This document shows positions 1-6,263 of a stretch of 27,432 bases of DNA, in pieces. The notes below the pieces were generated by a model. It was not told where the DNA came from. It did not search any database and saw only the letters and a program-made list of their open reading frames with translations. Position 1 is the stretch's first letter; every line of letters starts with the position of its first letter. Source of the stretch: an uncultured Ruminococcus sp. (GTDB lineage Bacteria; Bacillota; Clostridia; Oscillospirales; Ruminococcaceae). The stretch is taken from contig CAMNAY010000004.1 in the NCBI GenBank assembly GCA_946531975.1, forward strand, positions 1-27,432, in the 5' to 3' direction. The position numbers and the translations under genes were made by a program.

Positions 1-996
1 GGCGTCAATGCGCTCAAAGCCGTCGAGCAGCATGTCTCTGTGCCGGAAGGCACGCTCTGTTCCGCGGGCAACACAGGTCAGCGGGTCACGCGCCGTGCGG
101 CAGGGGACGCCGAGCATACGTGTCAGATACTGCTCCAGACCGCCGAGCAGCGCGCCGCCGCCCGTCAGCAGAATGCCGTTCTTGCAGATGTCACCGACCA
201 GCTCCGGCGGGGTTTCCTCCAGCACACGCCGGATTGTCTCGATGATCGTGTTGATATCATCTTCGAGCGCCTCGGAGATCTCCGCTTCACTGAGATCGAC
301 CTGATCGGGCAGTCCGCGGGAGATATTTCTGCCCTTGACCGGCGCGATGATATCCTCGGAAGGATTATACAGGTTGCAGAGGTTTTTCTTCGCTTTTTCC
401 GCGGAATTTCCGCCCAGCAGCACCTGATATTTATTCTGCACATAGCGGATGATCGACTGGTCGAAGCGGTTGCCCGCGATCTTCAGCGAGCGCGCCGTGA
501 CAATGCCGTTCATCGACACAACCGCGATATCGGTCGTTCCGCCGCCGATATCGACGACCATGTGACCGACCGGCTTGTTGATGGAAATGCCGGCGCCGAG
601 CAGTGCTGCGAGCGGCTCCTGAATCAGATGTACCTTGCGGGAGCCGGTACTCATTGCGGCGTCGAGGATCGCACGCTTTTCGACATCCGTAATCAGTGAC
701 GGAACACAGATCACGATGCGCGGCTTCATAATGCGCACACCGGCTGCAACGTCGATCAGCTCGCGCATCAGCGCCTGCGTGAGAATATCATCTGAAATCA
801 CGCCGTCCTGAAGCGGATGCACGACGGCGATATACGAGGGGGAGCGCCCCTCCATGCGGTAAGCCTCCGTGCCGACCGCGACGACACGCTCTGTGCGGCG
901 GTCAAAGGCGATCACAGACGGCTCATTCAGGACAACGCCTTTTCTGCGGCGCGTGATAATGATATTTGCCGTACCAAGATCAATTCCGATATCCAT
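1..996 (-). CDS. mreB: Rod shape-determining protein MreB/Mbl (3' end beyond the window)
   Basis: Bacterial actin homologue that polymerises under the membrane and guides lateral cell-wall synthesis. The frame is open through 332 codons to the left edge, so only the last few residues of this roughly 335-345-residue family are missing. Visible actin-fold motifs are the N-terminal phosphate loop DIGIDLGTAN (residues 2-11), the second phosphate loop VVDIGGGTTDIAVVSM (about 168-183) and the adenosine motif GILLTGGGALLGGLEQYL near residue 290. The ATG at 994-996 is preceded by AGAAAGG about 11 nt upstream. It follows the GNAT gene by 33 nt with no terminator between them, so the two are probably co-transcribed. 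Whether it is the MreB, Mbl or MreBH paralogue cannot be told from this fragment. Confidence 0.93.
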   Translation of the reverse strand, partial: MDIGIDLGTANIIITRRRKGVVLNEPSVIAFDRRTERVVAVGTEAYRMEGRSPSYIAVVHPLQDGVISDDILTQALMRELIDVAAGVRIMKPRIVICVPSLITDVEKRAILDAAMSTGSRKVHLIQEPLAALLGAGISINKPVGHMVVDIGGGTTDIAVVSMNGIVTARSLKIAGNRFDQSIIRYVQNKYQVLLGGNSAEKAKKNLCNLYNPSEDIIAPVKGRNISRGLPDQVDLSEAEISEALEDDINTIIETIRRVLEETPPELVGDICKNGILLTGGGALLGGLEQYLTRMLGVPCRTARDPLTCVARGTERAFRHRDMLLDGFERIDA

Positions 997-1029
997 TTCG
1001 TTCCAGACCTTTCTTTTGTTTGCGGTTTC

Positions 1030-1509
1030 TTATTTTTCTATCTCAAGTTCCATCTCGGTAAATTTGGAATGGCTGACGGTAAATCCGAGTTTTTCATAGA
1101 TCGGGCGTCCCATATCGCTCGCAGAGAGCGTCACGAGATCCAGCCCAAGGCGTTTTGCATCTGCAATCAGATGCTGCATGATGCGGGTTGCACAGCCCTG
1201 TCCGCGATATTCCGGCTCCGTAAACACACCCAGCACATAGCCGGTCTTCCCGTTCGGGAAATGCGGATTGGCAGGCTTTTCGGTCACGCAGAGAATCGCG
1301 CAGGCACAGGCATGTGCCGTACCGTCCGCCTTTGCGGTATAGCAAAAGCAGTCGCGGTTCAGATGCGCGGTGAAATACAGGGGAAGCTGCTCCCGGATTG
1401 CGGTGAGTTTCTCCGGCGGCAATGTGCCGAATTCCTCATCAAAATATGCAAGGCGCAGCCGCACAAGCTCCGGAATGTCGGATGCCGCTGCTGTTCCGAT
1501 TTCGATCAT
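1030..1509 (-). CDS. GNAT-family N-acetyltransferase
   Basis: Probable cytoplasmic acetyl-CoA-dependent N-acetyltransferase of 159 residues; the substrate is unknown. The GNAT core is visible. It begins MIEIGTAAASDIPELVRLRLAYF, the strand before motif A reads KTGYVLGVFTEPEYRG, and the acetyl-CoA pyrophosphate loop appears as QGCATRIM, close to the Q/RxxGxG/A signature. The C-terminal half ends GRPIYEKLGFTVSHSKFTEMELEIEK, the usual Y-x-K-x-G-F ending. The frame is open further upstream, but the ATG at 1507-1509 is chosen because AGGAGG lies just before it and because the promoter -10 box falls inside the extended frame. Likely first gene of a unit that continues into mreB. Confidence 0.88.
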   Translation of the reverse strand: MIEIGTAAASDIPELVRLRLAYFDEEFGTLPPEKLTAIREQLPLYFTAHLNRDCFCYTAKADGTAHACACAILCVTEKPANPHFPNGKTGYVLGVFTEPEYRGQGCATRIMQHLIADAKRLGLDLVTLSASDMGRPIYEKLGFTVSHSKFTEMELEIEK

Positions 1510-1548
1510 AACGCCTCCTGCTGCCGGTTCAGAAATCATGTACCTTTT

Positions 1549-1577
1549 ATTATAGCACAGTTTTTTCTTTTTCACAA
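1549..1577 (-). promoter_or_regulatory. Sigma-A promoter of the GNAT-mreB unit
   Basis: On the minus strand, TTGTGA (1572-1577) is separated by exactly 17 nt from a perfect TATAAT (1549-1554). It lies about 40 nt before the chosen GNAT start. Confidence 0.75.
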
Positions 1578-1614
1578 GAGGTAATTCACAAAAAAGCGGT
1601 GTCCGGCTGAGAAA

Positions 1615-2151
1615 TCAGAAGCCGCCGTGCAAAATCAGATCCGTCACTTCGTTTACGACTGTTTCGAGATCCTTTGCTCCGTCAATCACATAATCTGTGC
1701 CGGTACGCTGCGCATCCTGCATGTGAACATACGCAGGTCTTGCTGCATGCAGGTAGGTCTCCATCTCACGCCGGATCTCCTCCGCCGAAGCATCCTGCAT
1801 ATCCCGCAGCACTCTGCGTGCCATAGCAATGTCCAGCGGCGTGTCAATGAAAATGCAGCAGTCCAGATCATCCCGAATCATCCGGTGCCCGTATGCAAAC
1901 GGATAATCCAGCAGCAGATAATCACAGGCTCCGCTGCGGCGGATTCGCTCAATATCCGCTTTGAGCGGCGACAGATCCCATACATGCACATCGGCACCCT
2001 CTGACATCCATTTGCCGAAATCCTCGACCTCACCTGCAAATGTATAGTCGTCGAAGTGCAGCGAGGCTGCGCGCGGGAGCCGCTCCCTGACCGCACGGAC
2101 GACCGTAGTCTTGCCGCCGGCTGTTACTGCGCCGATCGCAATAATTTTCAC
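1615..2151 (-). CDS. P-loop kinase, uridine-kinase-like NTPase
   Basis: Small 178-residue P-loop phosphotransferase of the uridine/nucleoside kinase type. Walker A is GAVTAGGKTT (residues 7-16). HFDDYTF (about 32-38) resembles the substrate-binding DD motif of uridine kinases, LLLDYPFAYG is the Walker B-like strand, and RRVLRDM is a lid-like basic segment. The real substrate cannot be read from the sequence. Translation starts at GTG, and that GTGA overlaps the stop of the upstream WYL gene by 4 nt, with AAAGGAG 6 nt ahead, so the two are translationally coupled. As the last gene of the WYL operon divergent from rtcB it may belong to the RNA-repair locus, or it may be a passenger. Confidence 0.72.
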   Translation of the reverse strand: MKIIAIGAVTAGGKTTVVRAVRERLPRAASLHFDDYTFAGEVEDFGKWMSEGADVHVWDLSPLKADIERIRRSGACDYLLLDYPFAYGHRMIRDDLDCCIFIDTPLDIAMARRVLRDMQDASAEEIRREMETYLHAARPAYVHMQDAQRTGTDYVIDGAKDLETVVNEVTDLILHGGF

Positions 2152-3173
2152 GGTTCGCTCCTTTTCTGTTGTGTACCGTTCTCCTGCTCTGCCGCTTCAT
2201 TCAGCAGATACTGCTGCCTGACGCGCGCTGCCGCCTGCGAACGGAATGCGGGCGGCGAAAGGATTTCCAGCACCGGCCCGAAGCTCAGAAGCTGAATCAG
2301 CACCTCAGTCTCATCCTGTGAATCATACCAGAGCTGCACCGTGCAGCAGCCGGTCTTCGGGTCACGCTCCGATCGCTTTTCATAGGCGGCAAACTGCATC
2401 ATGAACCGCTCGACGCCGTTGCGCTCCGGCGTCACGCGCACAGTCACAGGCTCTGCGCAGCGCCTTGCCTGAAGCAGCTCGCTGACAGACCGCTCCGGCT
2501 GAACCGTCTCCGCTGTCTCCGAGACTGCTGTCATGCGTCCCAGATTGATCAGCCCGCTGCCCCGCTGGATGCCGCCGCGCACGTTCCGGCAGTGCAGCCG
2601 GAATTTGTCGTTCTTCTGCGAATACTCCAATGCCTGCGGCAGTACCGTCACGTTCATCCGCTCCCCTTTGCCGCTCTGAAAGGCGATCTTCACCAGCCGA
2701 TGATGCTTCAGCGCGTGCAGAATCACGCGGAAATTCGCACGGTACTCCGGCGATTCAAACGGGTCGCCGTCCGTGTAGCGGTCTGTATAGCGGAAGTGCT
2801 CCGGCAGATACAGCGGCTTGATATCCGCGAGCTGCTCCGACAGGACACGCAGCGCTTCATCGCTCAGAAAGAGTGCAAGCCGCGGGTCATTGAGCTTTGC
2901 ACGCAGCCAGCGCTTTTGCAGCAGCGTTACACGCGGCTCCGGCTTATGGTGCAGCACGGAGCGAAGGGTTCCGTCTGCCTGCCGTGAGAACAGATGCCAG
3001 TCGGAGCCGTCCTTCTGCGGAATCAGCTTCTGCGGAAGAAACAGCACCGAATCGCGGAAGCCCTCTCTGCGGATCTCGTCATAGACCGTCTGCTCATCGA
3101 CCTCCGCTTTTTGCAGCAGACGCGCCGCAATGCGGAAATATACACCGTAGATCTCACTGAATATGCTCATCAT
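2148..3173 (-). CDS. WYL-domain transcriptional regulator, second of a tandem pair
   Basis: 341-residue protein of the WYL class, regulators in which a WYL (Sm-like) domain senses a ligand, often nucleic acid, and controls DNA binding. The WYL domain spans about residues 150-215 (HALKHHRLVKIAFQSGKGER, then VLPQALEYSQKNDKFRLHCRN), followed by a WCX-like C-terminal region (about 235-325) with the typical QLLSFGPVLEILSPPAFR ending. The N-terminal 130 residues are helical but I see no clear helix-turn-helix, so it may rely on its partner for DNA contact. ATG 3171-3173 is chosen for GGAG 7 nt upstream; it overlaps the end of the first WYL gene by 20 nt. Two tandem WYL proteins recall PafB/PafC, known to work as a heterodimer. 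Confidence 0.85.
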   Translation of the reverse strand: MMSIFSEIYGVYFRIAARLLQKAEVDEQTVYDEIRREGFRDSVLFLPQKLIPQKDGSDWHLFSRQADGTLRSVLHHKPEPRVTLLQKRWLRAKLNDPRLALFLSDEALRVLSEQLADIKPLYLPEHFRYTDRYTDGDPFESPEYRANFRVILHALKHHRLVKIAFQSGKGERMNVTVLPQALEYSQKNDKFRLHCRNVRGGIQRGSGLINLGRMTAVSETAETVQPERSVSELLQARRCAEPVTVRVTPERNGVERFMMQFAAYEKRSERDPKTGCCTVQLWYDSQDETEVLIQLLSFGPVLEILSPPAFRSQAAARVRQQYLLNEAAEQENGTQQKRSEP

Positions 3174-4476
3174 TCTCTGCTCCGTACATGCGCTGCATCC
3201 GGCGGATGTCCCACTGAAAACGGGCACGCAGCTTCGGCGTTCCGCCCTCTGCGCGCACAATTCTGCCGATCAGCGTCTTTGTCCACTGCATCACCTCGTT
3301 CGGGTCATGCACATCAAATGTCATCTGAAAGAGCTGCTCCCCGACCTGTTCGAGCGTTCCGCAGCGTTTCTCCCGCCGCAGGCGCTCCAGCACATAGGCT
3401 TCGGTCTGCGGATTGACCCGACCCGTCAGCTTCAGCGGCTCGGACGGTTCATTCTCCCGCCGCATCCCGAAGGAGACCCCGAAGCAGCGTACACGGTTCC
3501 TGCGGAATTTCTCGGCAATCTGCGGATATGCCGCAGAAGGGCTGCCGATCCGGACCCGCCGGATGAAATCGAGCCGGAACAGCACGAACCGTTTGTTCGC
3601 GGGCACATATGCCGCGAGGTAGCGTCTGCCGGTCTGCACCGAGACAAAGATCTGCATAGGGAGCGCGGTAAACAAGCCGCCCTCCTGCTCGCCCTCTCTC
3701 TGCGGCAGCAGCCGCCTTGCTGCGCCGAAATTGCGGAAGCTGACCTCCCGCTGCTCCGTGATCGCTGTCAGCAGCACCGTCAGGATATCGTCCTCCAGCG
3801 TATGTACGATATAATGGTGCTTATGCAGAAACAGCGTGTTCTTCATGCCGGCTGCCTTCAGCAGACTGTTTCCGATCACGCCGAATTCCGCATCCTCGGA
3901 AAAAAACTGCACCGCTTCCGCCAAGCCCTCTGTCTCTGCGAACAGGCGCGAAACGGTATCGGGCGAGAGCCGGAAGAAGACGGTTTTCCCGCGCTTTTCC
4001 GTGAGAATCAGCCCCTCTGCGGCATATTCCCGCAGCTTATTGCGCACGGTCTGCTCCTCGAACATCTCCGCACCCGACGCTGCACAGCGCTCGTCCAGCC
4101 CGCTCATGATCTCCCGCAGGGTCACCGCGCCGGCGTCCGTGAGCAGATCGCACAGCAGAAAATGAAGCCGGATGTCATTGTCCGTAAAGCTCCGCGACTG
4201 ATACGCCTGATACAGCGGATTCTCAAAAAGGTGCCCGCTGTCCGCGCAGATCGACGCCAGTCTGCCCTGCGCGGTGTCCTCGCAGCGGAAGAAGCCGCTG
4301 CCGTCCGGACGGGTCAGCCAGCTCTCGGCGCGCCGTTTTTCATCGTCATAGGTGCGGCTGCTCCTGCCGGAGAATTCGCCGCGGGTCTTGAAGCCGTAGA
4401 TAAAGAAGTCGCGGAGATAATCCCGCGTCTTCTCAAAGTTCTTGATGAGTTCCGAAAAGCCTGCCAACGGATGCAC
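3154..4476 (-). CDS. HTH-WYL transcriptional regulator, first of a tandem pair
   Basis: 440-residue regulator. An N-terminal helical segment (residues 1-55, with FSELIKNF and RTYDDEKRRAESWL) precedes a winged helix-turn-helix at about 104-170 (RLHFLLCDLLTDAGAVTLRE through KRGKTVFFRL). A WYL domain follows at about 230-312 (LTVLLTAITEQREVSF, then LPMQIFVSVQTGRRYLAAYV, FVLFRLDFIRRV), and then a WCX-like tail (about 330-430, including VRAEGGTPKLRARF). The start at 4474-4476 has AAAGGGG upstream. It is the promoter-proximal gene of the minus-strand operon and faces rtcB across a 179-nt divergent intergenic region. I infer that it is the DNA-binding member that reads the GTTCGCA elements there; this is not shown directly. 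Confidence 0.87.
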   Translation of the reverse strand: MHPLAGFSELIKNFEKTRDYLRDFFIYGFKTRGEFSGRSSRTYDDEKRRAESWLTRPDGSGFFRCEDTAQGRLASICADSGHLFENPLYQAYQSRSFTDNDIRLHFLLCDLLTDAGAVTLREIMSGLDERCAASGAEMFEEQTVRNKLREYAAEGLILTEKRGKTVFFRLSPDTVSRLFAETEGLAEAVQFFSEDAEFGVIGNSLLKAAGMKNTLFLHKHHYIVHTLEDDILTVLLTAITEQREVSFRNFGAARRLLPQREGEQEGGLFTALPMQIFVSVQTGRRYLAAYVPANKRFVLFRLDFIRRVRIGSPSAAYPQIAEKFRRNRVRCFGVSFGMRRENEPSEPLKLTGRVNPQTEAYVLERLRREKRCGTLEQVGEQLFQMTFDVHDPNEVMQWTKTLIGRIVRAEGGTPKLRARFQWDIRRMQRMYGAENDEHIQ

Positions 4477-4509
4477 ACCCCTTTCCCTGCATTTTGATTT
4501 CCAGTATCT

Positions 4510-4538
4510 ATTGTATCAGAATTCTGCGGAGTTCGCAA
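4510..4538 (-). promoter_or_regulatory. Promoter of the WYL-WYL-kinase operon
   Basis: On the minus strand, TTGCGA (4533-4538) is followed after 17 nt by TACAAT (4510-4515). The -35 overlaps a GTTCGCA copy (4531-4537, plus-strand reading), the same heptamer found upstream of the rtcB and Ro-unit promoters, which suggests autoregulation. Confidence 0.6.
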
Positions 4539-4551
4539 GACCCTTTTGCAT

Positions 4552-4598
4552 GTTCGCAGAGTTTTTTACATGATTTCCCTGCGGAAGTATGCTATACT
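4552..4598 (+). promoter_or_regulatory. rtcB promoter with element shared with the Ro/Y RNA promoter
   Basis: GTTCGCAGA (4552-4560), five variable bases, TTACATGAT (4566-4574), then TATACT (4593-4598) as the likely -10. TTACAT to -10 is 21 nt, too long for a normal sigma-A -35 and therefore suggestive of activator dependence. The same blocks with the same spacings recur at 5896-5942. TATGCT (4588-4593) is an alternative -10 at 17 nt from TTTACA. Confidence 0.6.
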
Positions 4599-4655
4599 GT
4601 GACCATAACACAAAGCACAGCAGAAAACCACGAAGTGCAGAAAGGACAGACTCCC

Positions 4656-5885
4656 ATGTTTGTAATGAAAGAAAACCACGCACTGCCGGTCAAGATCTGG
4701 CAGACCGATGCGGAAGCAATCGGAGAAAAATGCGCAGAGCAGGCAGCACATCTCGCAAAGCTGCCCTTCGCGTTCAAGCATATCGCACTGATGCCCGATA
4801 CCCACGCGGGCAAGGGCATGCCGATCGGCGGTGTGATCGCCTGTGAGGATGCCGTCATCCCCAACGCAGTCGGCGTTGATATCGGCTGCGGGATGGGCTT
4901 TGTGCAGACAGACATCCCCGTGCAGCTCCTGCGGGAGACAGTCACCGGAAGCGGCTCGCTCCTTCAGTGCATCTGCGGCAGCATCCTGCGGAATATTCCG
5001 ACCGGTTTTTCGCACTATAAGACCCCGCAGCCTTCCGCCGTTCTCGACCGCGCAAAGGCGGAGATGCAGAAATATGAGGCAGACCGTGCGCTGCTCCCCC
5101 AGCTCGATGAAGGATACTTCCAGACCGGCACGCTCGGCGGCGGCAACCATTTCATCGAATTGCAGGAGGATGAAGCCGGCATGTGCTGCATCATGCTCCA
5201 CTCCGGCAGCCGGCATTTCGGCAACATCGTCGGGCAGTATTTCAATAAGATTGCGTCGGCGCTGAATGCAAAATGGCATTCGGCAGTCGATCCCGCATGG
5301 AATCTGCCCTTCCTGCCGGTCGATTCCGATGAGGGCAGACGCTATCTCGAATGGATGCAGCTCTGCATGGATTTCGCATACGAAAACCGCGCAGCCATGC
5401 TGCAAAAGGTCCGTGAGATCTTCACGGCAGAGGTCATCCGGTGTGCGGACACAGAACCGCATTTCTCCGGAGAGATCAACTGCCACCACAACTACGCCGC
5501 ACTGGAGCATCACTTCGGGCGGGATGTCTGGGTTCACCGGAAGGGCGCAATCCGCGCTGAAGAAGGCGAAGCAGGCATCATACCCGGCGCAATGGGCTCA
5601 TACAGCTACATCGTCCGCGGCAAGGGCAATGCCGACAGCTTCCGGTCCTCGTCGCACGGCGCGGGCAGAGCCTACTCCCGTACCGGCGCCGTCGCTGCCT
5701 TCTCCGTGCAGGAGGTCATGACCGACCTGAAGGAGCAGAACGTCATCCTCGCAAAGCACAACAAGCAGGATGTCGCAGAGGAGGCGCGCTTCGCCTATAA
5801 GGACATTCAGCAGGTCATGGAACAGCAGGCGGAGCTCACCGAACCGGTCAAGCAAATGTTCACCGTCGGAGTCGTCAAGGGCTGA
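4656..5885 (+). CDS. rtcB: RtcB RNA-splicing ligase (3'-phosphate RNA ligase)
   Basis: GTP- and Mn2+-dependent ligase that joins RNA 2',3'-cyclic-phosphate or 3'-phosphate ends to 5'-OH ends, as in tRNA repair. All signature segments are present: DTHAGKGMPIGG (48-59), VDIGCGMG with metal ligands D75 and C78, GGGNHFIE (161-168), LHSGSRHFGN (181-190), INCHHNY (275-280) and SSSHGAGRAYSR, where H334 is the expected guanylated histidine. At 409 residues it is typical of bacterial RtcB. The frame extends further upstream, but ATG 4656 is chosen for AAAGGA 9 nt before it. It diverges from a WYL-regulator operon and precedes a Y RNA-like region and a Ro-like gene, a context known for RtcB in bacterial RNA-repair operons. 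No archease is present in the window. Confidence 0.96.
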   Translation: MFVMKENHALPVKIWQTDAEAIGEKCAEQAAHLAKLPFAFKHIALMPDTHAGKGMPIGGVIACEDAVIPNAVGVDIGCGMGFVQTDIPVQLLRETVTGSGSLLQCICGSILRNIPTGFSHYKTPQPSAVLDRAKAEMQKYEADRALLPQLDEGYFQTGTLGGGNHFIELQEDEAGMCCIMLHSGSRHFGNIVGQYFNKIASALNAKWHSAVDPAWNLPFLPVDSDEGRRYLEWMQLCMDFAYENRAAMLQKVREIFTAEVIRCADTEPHFSGEINCHHNYAALEHHFGRDVWVHRKGAIRAEEGEAGIIPGAMGSYSYIVRGKGNADSFRSSSHGAGRAYSRTGAVAAFSVQEVMTDLKEQNVILAKHNKQDVAEEARFAYKDIQQVMEQQAELTEPVKQMFTVGVVKG

Positions 5886-5895
5886 GCCGCATGCA

Positions 5896-5942
5896 GTTCG
5901 CAGAAAAAATTACATGATAAATTCCCCGCAATCTGGTATGAT
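5896..5942 (+). promoter_or_regulatory. Promoter of the Y RNA-like array and Ro-like gene
   Basis: GTTCGCAGA (5896-5904), five bases, TTACATGAT (5910-5918), then the -10 TATGAT (5937-5942), with 21 nt between TTACAT and the -10. Both blocks and both spacings match the rtcB promoter. Predicted transcription start is about 5949-5953, exactly where the first hairpin begins. No terminator separates it from rtcB, so read-through is also possible. Confidence 0.62.
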
Positions 5943-5951
5943 ACATACATA

Positions 5952-6036
5952 GAACGGTTCTGACAGCAATCTCCGAGGGCCGCAGAGGGATCGGGGCGCA
6001 AGCCTGCGGTCGCTGCGAAGGGAAAAACAGAACCGT
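5952..6036 (+). ncRNA. Y RNA-like hairpin 1
   Basis: A perfect 9-bp stem pairs ACGGTTCTG (5954-5962) with CAGAACCGT (6028-6036). It encloses ACAGCAA directly after the 5' strand, then an inner helix CCGCAG/CTGCGG (5980-5985/6004-6009) that can be extended by GGC-GCAA-GCC, a GNRA tetraloop. CAGC (5964-5967) can also pair with GCTG (6012-6015). The 3' side carries GCGAAGGG, which resembles the CCGAAGG segment of metazoan Y RNAs, though on the opposite strand. It starts at the predicted transcription start. An A-rich tail follows instead of a U-tract, so it would have to be released by processing. Confidence 0.55.
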
Positions 6037-6041
6037 GAAAA

Positions 6042-6093
6042 AAGGCGCTAACAGCAGTTTCTTTCATTATGATCCAATGAAACAATGCGCCTT
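6042..6093 (+). ncRNA. Y RNA-like hairpin 2
   Basis: A perfect 7-bp stem pairs AAGGCGC (6042-6048) with GCGCCTT (6087-6093). Just inside the 5' strand lies TAACAGCAG, the motif shared by all four hairpins, followed by an apical helix TTTCATT/AATGAAA (or the alternative GTTTC/GAAAC). The hairpin ends at the base before the segment GTCTGA that could act as an acceptor-like strand for the downstream T-arm. Confidence 0.45.
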
Positions 6094-6101
6094 GTCTGAT
6101 A

Positions 6102-6155
6102 AAGGCACGTACAGCAACCCCTTATGTTCTTCCAAAACATTCATAAACGTGCCTT
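6102..6155 (+). ncRNA. Y RNA-like hairpin 3
   Basis: A perfect 9-bp stem pairs AAGGCACGT (6102-6110) with ACGTGCCTT (6147-6155). ACAGCAA follows the 5' strand immediately, as in hairpin 1. The 36-nt loop contains a weaker apical helix, ATGTT/AACAT. There is no reading frame or terminator. Confidence 0.52.
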
Positions 6156-6164
6156 GGAGCCTGA

Positions 6165-6234
6165 AAGACAGCAACAGCAATCAAAACCGGCAGCATGCAG
6201 GTTCGAATCCTGCCTCAGACGCAGACGCTGTCTT
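6165..6234 (+). ncRNA. Y RNA-like hairpin 4 with tRNA T-arm
   Basis: An 8-bp stem AAGACAGC (6165-6172) / GCTGTCTT (6227-6234) encloses AACAGCAATC and then a canonical tRNA T-arm: 5-bp stem GCAGG/CCTGC (6197-6201/6209-6213) with the 7-nt loop TTCGAAT. Exactly seven bases after the T-arm (CTCAGAC, 6214-6220) can instead pair with GTCTGAT (6094-6100) in six of seven positions, like a tRNA acceptor stem that would enclose hairpin 3; this is mutually exclusive with the 8-bp stem. No anticodon arm or CCA is visible. Known: bacterial YrlA-class Y RNAs carry a T-arm-containing tRNA mimic and lie beside Ro genes. The RNA ends 12 nt before the ribosome site of the Ro-like gene. Confidence 0.6.
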
Positions 6235-6263
6235 GCATCAATATACGAAAGGAGCATCGCATC

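Noticed and set aside
40..699. 219-codon plus-strand frame at the left edge
   Set aside because: Antisense shadow of mreB, whose conserved actin motifs are all on the minus strand.
1577..1614. Intrinsic terminator of the WYL-kinase operon
   Set aside because: A T6 run is present on the minus strand but the preceding stem is only about 3 bp; too weak to call.
3163..4497. 444-codon plus-strand frame opposite the first WYL gene
   Set aside because: Composition and lack of motifs mark it as a shadow; the minus-strand frame encodes clear HTH and WYL domains.
6094..6223. A functional tRNA gene, suggested by the T-arm and the seven following bases
   Set aside because: No anticodon arm, no D-arm of normal size, no CCA end; the region between the possible acceptor strands is 113 nt and holds a 9-bp hairpin. 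A tRNA mimic fits better.
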